Positions 42,401-53,490 are shown, numbered from the stretch's first letter. The stretch is 64,000 bases of DNA from Chara braunii (GCA_003427395.1 BFEA01000013.1:403326-467325); one strand, 5' to 3'. Numbers and translations are program-made. Notes: generated from the sequence alone by a model not told the origin.

Positions 42401-42844
42401 ATTTTTCTGACGGTCCTTCTTCTTCAAAAAGGAGGAACACCTTTAGTTATTTTTCGTGGTTTTTAACCGACCTCGATCACACAGTCTATTTCTGTTCCGA
42501 AGAAACTTTGATGATCTCGAACCTCCTCCTGGGTCCTTATCGTCGGTGATCTTACCTTAGTTCCTTATTCTTTTTTTTTTCTCTCGCCCTCTCATTTCGG
42601 ATTCCTATGTCGTGCACATCTTAGCCATATATCATGTTTCAAGTGTTGAGACTTGATTCGGGACCTACAGGTACCGACACATTCCTCCCACTCATTCACG
42701 ATGTCCTTATCTCGCACCAGTCCGTAGTTAATAGTGGAAAGCGTTGATTAGTGGGGTAGACAAGGGGGCAAGAGATGTGATAGGTAGTTAGTTTTCTAAG
42801 GTCTTTCTTGATATTTTTTCATATCTTTTCGTTGTTATTAAAAT
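42401..42844. other. Unassigned spacer
   Basis: T-rich sequence continuing from the 1.2-kb-class repeat. No gene or RNA is recognised. Confidence 0.3.
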
Positions 42845-43210
42845 AATCAGTTTTTTTGTCCGTGCAGTCAATTTTTTTTTCCCCAAGCTTGACCACCTTC
42901 AATGCATCAAATAATCTGTTTTTCGGTCGGTGCAATTCATGTTTTTTTCTCAAGCCTTTGACCCCCTCAGTACATCAAATAATCTGTTTTTTTTGCCCAT
43001 ACAATCCATGCTTCTTTCCCAAGTCTTGGTCACCATCAATGCAGTCCATATTTCTTTCTCGAGGTTGGTCACTTTAATACATCATCTAATCTGTTCTTCG
43101 GCCCGTGCAATCTATGTTTCCTTCCCGAGGTTGGTCATCCTCGATACAGCAGATAATCTGTTTTTCGACCCGGGCAATCCATGTTCCCTTCCCGAGTCTT
43201 GTTACGCTTT
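42845..43210 (+). repeat. Degenerate tandem repeat, about 66-70 bp
   Basis: TAATCTGTTTTTCGGcCCGT followed by GCAATCCATGTTTCTTTCCC recurs at about 42911, 42979, 43087 and 43151, with a shortened unit between. Units share an ending like GTCTTGGTCACCaTCaATGC. Confidence 0.7.
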
Positions 43211-43389
43211 CCTATTGTTTTGTCGTAGTTCGGCCCTTCGAGCCCCCTCGTGATCGTTTTTCTTCAGTCTTATGCTTTTCGATAGACCAGTTGTTTTTTT
43301 GGTTCTGGTTTGTTTCCTTCTTAGGTTCATGCTCAATCCGTCCTCGTGTTTTTCTGATTCGTTCTCATGGATTCCTTTCACCCTTTTTG

Positions 43390-44165
43390 TTGGGTTCTTC
43401 ATACTGAGTCTCGTGCAATTCCCTTGACCTCTTGTCAGGCTTTCCGAGTTCATTCCCAGAGATCCTCTCATACAGGTTTTATGGTCATTTTGCTACGTCT
43501 CTCAGGCTCATACTTAGGCTATTTCTCATGCAATCGCTTAAGCTGCATTGCCAAGTTTCTTCAAGCCCGATTCAGATAATCTCTCATAGAATATATCTGG
43601 ACATTTTGTCAGGTTTTTCAAGCCCAAACTCAAACAATCTCTCCATACAATTCCTCTTGTCATACTGTCAGGCCTACTCAAACCTTAACTTAGACAATCT
43701 CTCATACAATTCCTTAGGATATTTTGCCAGACTTTTCTCAAGCCCAAGCTTGGCTAATTTTTTATACAATTCCTCTGAACATTTTGCCAGGTTTTTCTCA
43801 AGCCCAAGCTTAGACAATTTCACATACAATTCCTTTGGACATTTTGCCAGACTTTTCTCAAGCCCAAACTCACACAATTTCTCATACAATTCCTCTGGAC
43901 ATTTTGCTAGACTTTTCTTGAGCCCACACTCACACAATTTCTCATACAATTACTCTGGACATTTTGCTAGACTTTTCTTGAGCCCAAACTCACACAGTTT
44001 CTCATACAATAACTGTGGACATTTTGCCAGACTTTTCTAAAACCCAAGCTCGTACAATTTCTCATACAATTCCTCTGGACATTTTCTCAAATTTTTCTCA
44101 AGTTAAAGCTCAAATAGTTTCTCATACAATTCCGTTGGACATTTTGCCGAACTTTTTTCATCTTC
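43390..44165 (+). repeat. Tandem repeat of exactly 60 bp (about 13 units)
   Basis: The unit reads CTCAAGCCCAAACTCACACA, ATTTCTCATACAATTCCTCT, GGACATTTTGCCAGACTTTT. From 43741 the units keep a 60-bp phase. Earlier units are more diverged, so the right side was amplified more recently. The period is a multiple of three, which explains the open frames on both strands. Confidence 0.9.
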
Positions 44166-44555
44166 ATAGATTTTTTTTCATTTACCTTTTGTTCTCTTTC
44201 ACACGTTGTTCTCATTAGGTAGATGGCACGCCTTCCCCTCACTCAAATGCGATGGCCCGATCGCACAATTGGTTCTCACTCGAAGGTACGCAAACTTTGT
44301 CTGCCGACCGAGTGAAGGATGTCAGCCCATCAACCCTAAAAGGAAAATGTGATCATTCCTTCCCTGCTGATAACTAACCCCATCCTTTCTACTTAGTCCG
44401 ATTGCGGCTTATCTGGAGATGGGCGTCATTATTGAGGTACCACCTCGCATCTGGCAGGTAGGTCATGTTCGTGCCTCCCAAGCACCCGTCTTACCGATAA
44501 TGCCCCCCTTGTGAATCGTTCCTCCCGAGTGGTGTTTTATTGGATCCGGCGTCTA
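44166..44555 (+). other. Possible host exon in spacer
   Basis: TTTCTACTTAG (acceptor-like) precedes an open 59-nt segment (44399-44457, one frame PIAAYLEMGVIIEVPPRIWQ) that ends CTGGCAG followed by GTAGGT (donor-like). This is only suggestive. Nothing else is recognised in the stretch. Confidence 0.2.
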
Positions 44556-45713
44556 CCTTTCAAGAGATTAAAGATAGCGCCAAAGGAATGCTTAAGGGAT
44601 CAAACAACTTTGAACAGACGTACTCAGCATAGACCATGACATGCGACAAAACCGATTATCCAGCCCTTCATATGAAAGGTATACAACTCAGCGCAGAAAG
44701 AACCATTGCCACACGCGTCGCTCCGACGCGTTTCGTCGCCTGCGTGCAAAATACGAACTCTTCAGGGGGCTCCTCCTCCTCATCCCATACCGATCTCGTC
44801 GCCACGAAGTGTGGTTGGTGTCGGCCTCACCTCCTCTTAAATACCCTGTATCCTCTCAGCGCATTTGCTTCTCCCTCAATCTCCTAAGTGTTGTTCGTCC
44901 GTAACACGGCTACTTGTTTTATCTCTGCTCCTAGTCGTATCATCAAAAACTTCCCGCCTTTTTCTAAACTTAGGACTGTCCAAAAAAACTCTGTGTTACC
45001 CAACCTCTCCGACTTCGTATCTAGTTTCTCGTTGATACTCATCTATTCTAATCTTAGCACTAACTCTCTTACTTGCTAAATTCCTAAATTCCTGCATCCG
45101 ACCAACGTCCCGGAAGGTTCGCTGTATTCGGGTAAAATTGAACGTTGGTATCTTCCGCTGCTAACGAATCTTCGTGGTATTGCGGGCCCAGATACTTTGC
45201 AAACAATGTGTTTTCTGCCTCACACCCTCGTATCGGTCCTCATTCATTGCGAAGGCATCCATCATACCAGGAAAATACGCTACATACATTTGTTAATCCG
45301 ACACGTTACCCGTCTTTGCTCCTCCCAGCGTCCGTCTAGGACTGAGGAAAACCAAAAAAACTTTCCAGAAAAATACATTACATACATCTGTTAATCTGAA
45401 ACGTTACCCGTCTCTGCTCCTCCCAACGACCTTCTAGGACTGAGGAAAAACAGAAAATTTCAAAAAAAAAACTTCAAACAATCGTCCACCATCTCACTCC
45501 GTAGGGTCACGGACAAACCAAAATACTTAAACCTCAGGAAAAAAAAAAACCAAAAAGGTTTTTTCCGAGCAGGAAAATATCATAAGGAAACGAAATAGAA
45601 ATACATGCATTGCTCGGCTTTTAGCCTTCAAAAGTACTTAGTACAACCGGGGTACGCCTGTGAGAGAATATCTCTCTAGGGACCTTCGGATACTCTAGCG
45701 AACTTAGCTAGAG
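44556..45713 (-). repeat. Penelope-like element pseudo-LTR, 3' copy
   Basis: It is alignable with 49984-51022 from CAAGAGATTAAAGATAGCGC to GCGAACTTAGCTAGAG. It contains about 113 bp (near 45208-45320) missing from the other copy, and an internal tandem of about 98 bp (CACGTTACCCGTCTYTGCTC repeated). The RT frame ends just inside its edge, at 45704. Confidence 0.9.
44712..44768 (-). ncRNA. Hammerhead-ribozyme-like motif in the 3' pseudo-LTR
   Basis: On the minus strand: CTGAAGAG (44758-44765), a partly paired arm, GACGAAAC containing GAAA (44731-44734), then a perfect 7-bp hairpin CGCGTCG-GAG-CGACGCG (44714-44730) followed by T. This is the order of a hammerhead core: CUGANGA, stem II, GAAA, stem III. 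The base after the T is G, whereas active hammerheads need A, C or U at the cleavage site, and stem I is unclear. It may be degenerate. Hammerheads are reported in Penelope-like pseudo-LTRs. Confidence 0.4.
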
Positions 45714-46992
45714 ACCTCCGAGGGGTAGCGTCGGAGGCGAGACTTGAACATTGTTGCCGTAATCGCTGCCAGTGCTGCGTCATGTGAGCTCGATAGCCTG
45801 GACATCCTTAGGAAGCTTGCGAAGAGAGTCGCCTTCTTAGTGGATTTCTCCGAAAAAGACGCATAGTCTTGCATAGACTGGATCCTAGTCTTTCCTTCTC
45901 TCAGTAGATGAATTTGGTTTCTCGATCTTGGAAAGATATGTACTGTCACCGGATCCGTGGATACAATGATCCGTGTCCCCAGAAAATCGAAGGAATTATT
46001 TCCTTCGTCTTTCCATACCAGTGTCAAATTGTGATCGTAACACCCCTCGAAGACTGACATGATCTGTGTTGCCTTCTCGTATAACCTTGCTTGCTGCATG
46101 TTGCACGCATCGAATACTGCGATGTCATCCATCATTCTGATTCCCTTCACTAACGTCGCGTCTCTCCCCAGGTTCGTCAGGAAATCACTCTCGTCCTTAG
46201 GACACACCAGGCACGCAAGTGCCGGGCTGGAGCTTCGTCGCATAGGAATTTTGAATTGCTGTTTCAGAATCTCCCCCGCACATCTCACATATGTGTTGTC
46301 GAGCTCATACTCCACGCTCAGTTCAATCACCCTGAATGACGTGAAAACGAATCCATCCTGCTTTCTTCTGACCCTTGTCATAGCACATATCTTCCCCCTC
46401 TTGCTCACTTGGACCCCTACAAGCCCTCTGTCTTCATGGTATCAGACCAGCCATCTGACCAATTCTATTACCGCATGATGCGACAATCTAGCGAACATGT
46501 CTTTTATATCGTAGCTCCAAGCGATCGCATCCATCCCTCTCCTCCTGAATTGTTCCTGTATCTGTTCGCACTTGCTTCGCAAAGAATCTGTAGCTTTGAG
46601 ATCAAAATGGTAATTCCCTGTGAAGCCGAGCAACATGTATCTGATCGCCCGTCCCAACCTTGCTCCTGCTAGCCTTGCTGGGTCATGGACAGCTGGAGAT
46701 ATAGGTCTCCATCTGTCCAAATCCTTGTCTTTAGGCAAGACATAGGCTTGCCCAATTCTTCCGCCTATCCCCCACATCGCAGTACTCCCCAGTTCCCTTC
46801 TTTTGTACTCGTCCTTCATCTTCGACAGAATCTGCATCTCTGTCTCAGGTACCGGTATGAAACTGTGATCCAGTTGAATGTCATCTTGCACGCGTGCGAA
46901 TACAGCACCGGGCAGATGACCAGGGTCGCCCCGGGGTTGCGATCTAACGGCGCCCTCGCCAACTTCTCCAAAGTGTCAACCCAACTGGAAAC
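45704..46992 (-). pseudogene. Reverse transcriptase half of the Penelope-like ORF2
   Basis: The RT continues from the GIY-YIG frame past a TAA (46993) as VDTLEKLARAPLDRNPGATL and VICPVLYSHACK, then shifts frame to DDIQLDHSFIPVPETEMQIL. Next come DRWRPISPAVHDPARL and motif A AWSYDIKDMFARLSH. A TGA replaces Trp in LVRWLV*YHEDRGLV. Then KFTSFRVIEL-like sequence, motif B KIPMRRSSSPALACLV, motif C IRMMDDIAVF, and FDFLGTRIIVS. The Asp-Asp of the active site is kept in MMDD. It ends at 45704. Confidence 0.82.
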
Positions 46993-48306
46993 TTATCGGC
47001 AGGTCATCGCCTGACTGGCCATGAATCCCCGGTTCGTCAGACACTTAAGTCCATCCTCTCTACTTATCTTTAGATTAGTCGTACCTGTCCATGCTTTCAG
47101 AGCACAGCCCAGGTACTGCTCCAAGTAATCTACGGACACATCATATTCAGATGTGACGTTTCTCGAGTTTTTCATAAACATCGGAATGCCAGGAATTTCT
47201 TCCAGTCTCGCTTTGACGTGGCCCCCCGTCCTGGGTAGATCGTACATTGCGCATGTGCAGTAACACGAGCTAGCCTCTGCACATCTCCAATGGTTATGCA
47301 TAAGTGAGGCGACCGATCTCCTTTTCGTAAACACTGCTTGTATCTTCTGTGCAATGAAAGCCGCTACGTATATGTCGCCTATTGCCCCGCGTATAATCGA
47401 GGATGCCAAATTTCGAACTTCGCGACTACTCACATTCACGGTGAAAGGTATCTTTACGTACGGCTTTCTTCGTACATCAATTCCGTAGCGAGTTGTAATA
47501 ACCTTTGCTATCATATTCTTTAGAGCATTTCGAGTCTTCATCTGTCTGAACAAGCCTGCTGTTCTATACAGTGCCAACAGCTCAGCGGAGTTATTTCTGT
47601 ATATCCCTCGGATCCTGTATGGCAGCTGCAAGAGATCCTGTAACACGTACTTCCGGTGTTGGACACTAGAAAACAGCACCCGCACACGATCCACTCGGAA
47701 CACCCCACCTTTTTCAAGCTCTTGCTTTGCATCTCTGATCTTCTTTCTTACACCACTCTTCAATATCACGCTTTCTCCCACCTTCATTTTCACTACTTTC
47801 CACTTATCAGCCCATATCGTCCCACCGTTCGATTCGAGTGTCTGAGCCGGACCTAGAATTTTCAAGGTGTCAATAATTGAGACACTACCGTTAAATGTGA
47901 TCATCTCGTCTTGGTGTGCATATCTACCCCTCGTTCCCCTTTCCCTCCTTCCTTTCCTTTTTCTTCTCTTCCTGGCTTCCCCTCTCCTTTGCGTATTCAG
48001 CGTCGGACTGCACTTTCGTATCAAAATCCTTTCCAACCCGAGCGAGTCTACGACACTTACTCCTACTGGGATAGCTAGATACTTCTCCCATCCAAATACC
48101 CTCATCCACGTATATAGTTTTGGCGCATGGTCTAGTTTTCCTTCGGTGACTCTCCTGACATGCTCTACCCATCTATAGCTGATCCCCCGCGATGTGCATC
48201 CCATGTACGCATGACGACACCATGGACTCACCAATACGTACACGCCAGGGTCATATAGGGACAGATTCCCCCCATCAGATTCCACCATAGCGAACCATTT
48301 CTTCAC
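46993..48306 (-). pseudogene. GIY-YIG endonuclease half of the Penelope-like ORF2
   Basis: About 437 residues are open. The nuclease domain lies at residues 20-110: GVYVLVSPW (the GIY part), HAYMGCTSRG (the YIG part), Arg in ISYRWVEHVR, Glu in GLERILIRKC, and a closing SPTLNTQ (Asn). A strongly basic linker follows (RKRRKRKGRRERGTRGR), then a long helical region and a Cys cluster CAEASSCYCTC that may bind zinc. It stops with TAA at 46993, but the frame goes on into RT sequence, so this is one protein cut by a nonsense codon. The start is uncertain: the frame opens at a GTG, and the first ATG is at about residue 7. Confidence 0.83.
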
Positions 48307-48461
48307 CTACGGAAAGGAACCGTTAATCACAACCAGTAAGAATATGCGGAGGATAACATTCTCTAATCCAATATCCAGTGATCAATGCTGCAAATTGTAC
48401 CTCTCTCCCCTTCGTCTCATTAACTCTTTGAGAACGCGTGAATAATTCATACTTACTTACC

Positions 48462-49581
48462 TTATCTATCCGCTAATGGAGACAAATGATACGGAGTTCC
48501 CTCAAATCCCAACTTCATCCGGCACCTCACGAGAACGCCAATAGCCGTTTCACGTTTAGTCCACACTATTCCTTCGGAGCTGCACAAGTCCCTCAGTTCT
48601 GGGACCTTCTTGGTGGAAAATTTTCGATGCAGCTCTAGCGCGTAGTCGAGCATTTCACCCGTTCCACGATTCGTACTCGGTGGCGTCCGTAATTCTTCCA
48701 CGGGATCATCGACTATGATCGGAGTAGGTCTTGTCCCCCTTCTCTGCACCCTAGAGACTCTCATCTGGTGTTCCTCCTTTCGCTTCTTCCCTTTCCTCTT
48801 CTCGATCGCTTCTATAAGTCTCTCCGCTTCTTCTTTCACTTCCTCGCTCTCGTCTTCTGATTCCTCCAGGTAGCTAGTTATTTCCTTCAACATCCTTGCC
48901 TCGGTCGTCGGAGATTTCTTCTTGACAGTTGTGAAATTCGTATTCGTCGTCATCGTGTGTTGTGATAAAAGTCGTACCAGCCTGGCCTACAAACGAGCTT
49001 CCCTCGCTTCCGCCTCTCTAAAACGATCTGCCACCTTCCTCTCCTCTTCTTGCCTTCTCCTCCTTTCCTCCACTTCCTTCTCCCTCCTTTCTTCTTCCAG
49101 TTTCTGCTTGCGTACCTTCTTGCGGAAATATTCCATCATTTCCCTCGTTTCGTCATCGCCCTGGTTCTGCGTAGGAGCTTGGACTGTTGGAGGCTGCACT
49201 CTTCCGTTCCCCACACTCCAGCAGTTTCGGGCATAATGGCCAACTTTCCCGCATAAGTAACACGAAGCTGACCCAGGCTTACTTGCAAGTATACCAGTAC
49301 CGTATACCGGTGGAGGTACTCCCCCCATCGGTATCTGGTGAGCCATCAGTCCAGATCGACTCCTCTCTCCTCCTTCTCCTCCTCCGATCCCTCACTATGC
49401 ACCCGATACTATATACCCTCCCTAAAACGTTCTCAAGTTCTGAATATAACTCCTCTTTAGTCGTTGTGTCCTGGAATTCTACTGCTACAAACACTAAGGG
49501 TGTTAATCGGTACAAGATAATTTTTTGAATCTCCAACCACTGCCTCTCTAGTTCTACGTCTCTGAAATTCCTACCCGACAT
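48462..49581 (-). pseudogene. Gag-like ORF1 of the Penelope-like element
   Basis: Three pieces are joined by one frameshift (about 49290-49340) and one TAG (48987). N-terminal piece: RDVELERQWLEIQKIILYRL and VAVEFQDTTTKEELYSELEN. Middle piece: zinc knuckle CYLCGKVGHYARNC, then a long charged coiled coil (KLEEERREKEVEERRRRQEE). C-terminal piece: acidic and basic helices, then KVPELRDLCSSEGIVWTKRE, which resembles a SAP helix-turn-helix. CCHC knuckles usually mark RNA-binding Gag proteins. Having one beside a GIY-YIG/RT ORF suggests an RNP-forming partner. Confidence 0.7.
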
Positions 49582-49599
49582 TCCCCTTATCCCACTACG

Positions 49600-49983
49600 T
49601 TCTCAAGAGATAAACAGACGAGCTCTAAAGGACCAAGATTTCCTATCCTACCACGTCTTTACGACTTGGAAAATCGTATACCCACATACCATGGTCGTTA
49701 TAACCACGCCCAACTTCTTCAAGTTTGTCAACCACGTAGATCTCCTTCCGCTCATACTCAAGGAGAGACGATCACGCTCTCCTACTAGTATATCGTCCTA
49801 TCGTACTCCGAGGGTTCTTCACACATCAACTATTTTGCCAGCCTTAGATCGAAGTCGATCGACAACAACTCCTTCGCCTAGACCCCCAAACCGGAGGACG
49901 ACTGAAAGCTTGATGATGGCGCCACCGAAGGTGCCTTACGTAGCCACCGTCTCGAATGTCTACACATCCCGGTTACCACGCTA
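49600..49983 (-). other. 5' leader of the Penelope-like element between repeat and ORF1
   Basis: No frame on the element's strand looks coding. Plus-strand frames across it appear to be shadows. It presumably holds the ORF1 leader. Confidence 0.3.
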
Positions 49984-51022
49984 CAAGAGATTAAAGATAG
50001 CGCCAAAGGAATGCTTAAGAGATCAAACAGCTCTGGACAGATGTACTCAGCATAGACCATGACATGCGACAAAACCGATTATCCAGCCCCTAATACGAAA
50101 GGTACACAACTTAGCGTAAAAAGAACCATTGCCACACGCGTCGCCCCGACGCGTTTCGTCGCCTGCGTGCAAAAGGCGAACTCATTAGGGGGCTGCTCCT
50201 CCTCGTCCCATACCGATCCCGTCGCCACGAAGTGTGGTTGGTGTCGGCCTCAACTCCTCTTAAATACCCTGTATCCTCTCAGCTCATCTGCTTCTCCCTC
50301 AATCTCCTAAGTGTTGTTCGTCCGTAACATGGCTACTTGTACTACCTATGCTCCTAGTCGTATCATCAAAAATTTCTCGCCTTTTTCTAAAGTTAGGACT
50401 GTCCAAAAAAACTCTGTGTTACCCAACCTCTCCGACTTCGTATCTAGTTTCTCGCTGATACTCATCTATCCTAATCTTAGCACTAACTCTCTTACTTGCT
50501 AAATTCCTAAATTCCTGTATCCGACCAACGTCCCGGAAGGTTCGCTGTATTCGGGTAAAATTGAAAGTTGGTACCTGCCGCTACTAACGAACCTTCGTGG
50601 TATTAATCCGACACGTTACCCGTCTCTGCTCCTCCCAGCGTCCTTCTAGGACTGAGGAAAACCAAAAAAACTTTCCAGAAAAATACATTACATACATCTG
50701 TTGATCCGAAATGTTACCCGTCTCTGCTCCTCCCAGCGACCTTCTAGGACTGAGGAAAACCAGAAATTTCCAGAAAAAAACTTCAAACAATCGTCCACCA
50801 TCTCACTCCGTAGGGTCACGGACAAACCAGAATACTTAAACCTCCAAAAAACAAAAAAACAAAAAGGTTATTTCCGAGGAGGAAAATATCAGAAGGAAAC
50901 GAAAAAGCAATACATGCATTGCTCGGCTCTGAGCCTTCAAAAGTACTTAGTACAACCGGGGTACGCCTGTGAGAGAATATCTCTCCAGGGACCTCCGGAT
51001 ACTCAAGCGAACTTAGCTAGAG
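49984..51022 (-). repeat. Penelope-like element pseudo-LTR, 5' copy
   Basis: This is a direct repeat of 44556-45713 with scattered substitutions and one deletion of about 113 bp. Homology ends at CTTAGCTAGAG, next to a short GA run. In Penelope-like elements such repeats arise from head-to-tail partial copies, not from LTR-type replication. Confidence 0.9.
50135..50192 (-). ncRNA. Hammerhead-ribozyme-like motif in the 5' pseudo-LTR
   Basis: This is the counterpart of 44712-44768. Minus strand: CTAATGAG (50181-50188), arm GTTCGCC...GGCGAC that pairs with one bulge, GAAA (50054-type position at 50154-50157), then the 7-bp hairpin CGCGTCG-GGG-CGACGCG. Here the core has A for the conserved G, while the other copy has A at the variable position. 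Together they imply an ancestral CTGATGAG. Confidence 0.4.
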
Positions 51023-52189
51023 CACTGAGAGAGAGAGAGAGAGTTAAAGTTCTCTTATTAGTTTGCGAGTGCACTTACGAAATCCTAGCGGTTAGTTCCG
51101 GAGCGGTTTCAATGCTCCGGAAGGGCGGTGTCAATGCCCTGTGGTGGGTCGGACTCCATCCGGTACCTCGCCCGACCTCCCCCGTGGACAGTGCCGCTCG
51201 ACATAGCGTGAGCAGCCTTGGTCCATCCCAAACGGTCCCTCTACGACACAACGTGTGGTTGGAGGGGGTAAAAAAACTTAGAAGAGCAACTCTCGGTCCC
51301 TTTTGGGGCACCCTGGAGATTTAGGAACTCAGCGTGAAACGCAGTTCGAACTCTCCGACTGTAGCTCATTGTCGGAGTTGGTTCCAGACGTTGAGCACCG
51401 ACAACGATACCTTGATCTTTTAACCTCTGTCCTTTCCATGAGGAACAAGTCGCACTTGGACTTTCCCCCAAGGGGCAAAGGTTCTAGTGTCGCGGCGCGG
51501 ACGCCGATATTCCCCCTACCGCTAAGGCTTGAGACTAGATATAGAAAGGGAAAACTAAGTAACTCAAAACGTGATCTTTATAACTCAGGGATGCCTAGAG
51601 TCTCATGGTATGCAATATATTTTACAAATTCTCAGGCAAATGTTCAATCCAAATGCTCTTTCCAACTCTTTCTCAAGGTTGATTCTCATGACCGGTCAAA
51701 CGACCCCTTTTTAGTCCAATCTCAATTCATCAAAACTCAGTCTCACTCAGTCTTTATCAGACAATCATGCAAGCGGACCCTATTGACAATTTCTAATAAC
51801 CTTTTCCATGACGGTCATTTTGCTCTTTCGGATGGATCTAACGCTAGAACACGGGTATGTGCACTGGCATTACTATGTGCATATACGTGCGAGTATATGC
51901 GATTGTGCGTACATGTGAGAGGGGCGAGAGTGAGACCGTGTAAGTCCCCAATCTCGCGTCTGACTCTATGGTGCTTCTATTGATAGGATGAACTACATCA
52001 AGTGCATCTAACACTAAAACACATAAAATTTACACTATGACGCGCGCACGCATGCTAGTGTGAGAGAGAGATAGAGTGAGTATAAGGAAAACAGGAGAGA
52101 ACTATTACGTAGACTACTGACATCCTACCACAAGCATTTGTGTCTTACCAAAAAGATAGCTTATATACGTTCCTTATAATTAAACGATG
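51023..52189. other. Spacer with GA and GT/CA runs, no gene
   Basis: A GA run (51023-51043) opens an unassigned region. Around 51840-51930 and 51985-52060 a motif like ATCTAACRCTAGAACACG followed by GT/GC-rich sequence recurs, also seen at 53070-53140, 53390-53460 and 53525-53600. The longest plus-strand frame (51303-51983) shows no domain. Confidence 0.35.
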
Positions 52190-52285
52190 TTCATTGTTGT
52201 TGTTATTATTATTATTATTTTATAATGATAATAATTATTATTATTAGTATTATTATTTTATAATGATAATAATAATAATTATTAC

Positions 52286-52328
<43 letters not shown>

Positions 52329-52370
52329 GTTATTATTATTATTATTATTATTGTTATTTTCCCCGATAAC
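52190..52370. repeat. ATT microsatellite
   Basis: TTATTATTA units with interspersed AATGATAAT imperfections over about 180 bp. Confidence 0.95.
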
Positions 52371-52416
52371 AACCATGTAAATTTCGAGAAAAGAGAAAAG
52401 CGGGCTTAGGAAGGAG

Positions 52417-52755
52417 GTGGTGAGTGCAGTCAAGAAGAAAACCGCGAACGCAAACGGATGGATAAGCAAGAAGAAGGCCAAGCAGAGTAAGGAGGGAGAG
52501 GAGAAGCACGCAGAGGTAGCGAAAGTTGGCAGAAAGTACGCACGGGAAGAAAAGCGAGAGGGGGCAGAAGTAGCATGTGACAAAGAAGAAGAAGAAGAAG
52601 AAGAAGAAGAAGAAGAAGAAGAAGGGGAAGAAAGAGAGGGGAGAGGAGAGGACGACCTACCTCCCTTGCAGTTGATGATGACGACCGTTCAGGCGTATAA
52701 GCGGTGGCGCAGGTATTTGGCCCTGCATCTGCTACTTACAAGTGTACGAGGGTGA
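52417..52755 (+). CDS. Lys/Glu-rich open frame (doubtful)
   Basis: A 112-residue frame: basic N-terminus, a run of 13 Glu from a GAA microsatellite (52585-52625), then GEDDLPPLQLMMTTVQAYKR. Possible intron borders (CTCCCTTGCAG near 52670 and GCGCAG/GTATTT near 52712) suggest it might be part of a spliced host gene. Composition alone would also give such a frame. No domain. Confidence 0.25.
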   Translation: MVSAVKKKTANANGWISKKKAKQSKEGEEKHAEVAKVGRKYAREEKREGAEVACDKEEEEEEEEEEEEEGEEREGRGEDDLPPLQLMMTTVQAYKRWRRYLALHLLLTSVRG

Positions 52756-52835
52756 AGACTCGCGGGAGATGCGATGCGTGTGCCAATAGTGTCGTGAGGA
52801 TGGGCACCGCCCGACCGACTTGCTGGAATTCACAG

Positions 52836-53165
52836 TTGCGTCATTCGTTTCCTCATTGCTGTAACCTCGGTGTGTTGCACTTCGCAACTAGATTGCGTTG
52901 CGTTCGCAGAGAAGGAGAAAGTCAACAGGTAAGTCTCCAACCCTCGTGACTGGTTATACGCTACCTCCATCGAAGGCATAAAAATAATAATAAATAATAA
53001 TAGTAATAAGATGAAGAAAAATAAATAATAATAATAATAATAATAATAAATAAGCAGATAAAATCGTGTGAATCTACAGCTAGAACACGGAATATACACT
53101 GCCACAATCGTGTATTTGAGTGTGTGTGTATGTGTGAGAGAGTGTTTAAATATATACCTCACCAC
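52836..53165 (+). repeat. Duplicated exon-like unit, copy 1 (330-bp period)
   Basis: The first 93 bp (52836-52928) are open in two frames, for example LRHSFPHCCNLGVLHFATRL or CVIRFLIAVTSVCCTSQLD, and end in CAACAG followed by GTAAGTCT, a perfect 5' splice-site consensus at 52928/52929. Then come a shared segment with an ATA microsatellite and a TAGAACACGGAATATACACT block. Confidence 0.6.
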
Positions 53166-53490
53166 TTGCGTCATTCGTGTCCTCATTGCTGTGACCGCGG
53201 TGTGCTGCACTTCGCGACTAGATTACGCTGCGTTTGCAAAGAAGGAGAAAGCCGACAGGTAAGTCTCCAACCCTCGTGACTGGCTACACGCTACCTCCAT
53301 CGAAGGCATAAAAATAATAATAAATAATAAGAAGAAGAATAAGAATAAAAATAAATAATAACAATAATAATAAATAAATAGATAAAATTGTAGGAATCTA
53401 CCGCTAGAACACGGAATATACACTGCCACTCTCGTGTATGTAAGTGTGTGCATATGTGTGAGGGAGTGTTTAAACTCGCGGCTGTCATCA
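53166..53490 (+). repeat. Duplicated exon-like unit, copy 2
   Basis: This is the same layout exactly 330 bp later: open 93 bp (53166-53258; CVIRVLIAVTAVCCTSRLD in one frame) ending GACAG/GTAAGT, the same microsatellite and the same TAGAACACGGAATATACACT block. Copies differ by scattered substitutions while the splice donor is unchanged. Confidence 0.6.

Larger units (their letters stand above)
44556..51022 (-). mobile_element. Penelope-like element with N-terminal GIY-YIG and gag-like ORF1
   Basis: The order on the minus strand is a repeat of about 1.04 kb (49984-51022), ORF1 with CCHC knuckle, a long ORF with GIY-YIG nuclease first and RT after it, then a second repeat copy (44556-45713). 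Most Penelope-like elements have RT then GIY-YIG. The reversed order is known for the Chlamys/Naiad-type elements of the green lineage and other groups. LTR-like direct repeats are typical of Penelope-like elements. The coding part carries at least four lesions, so the copy is dead. Confidence 0.82.

Noticed and set aside
43390-44165. Repetitive coding gene (60-bp repeat encoding EKLxKLGLEKSLAKCPEEL)
   Set aside because: The minus-strand peptide looks helical and tempting, but the period is again a multiple of three, the opposite strand is also open, and the flanking sequence shows no gene structure.
49691-50062. Plus-strand frame in the Penelope-like leader
   Set aside because: It runs antisense to the element and crosses the pseudo-LTR boundary, with no recognisable domain.
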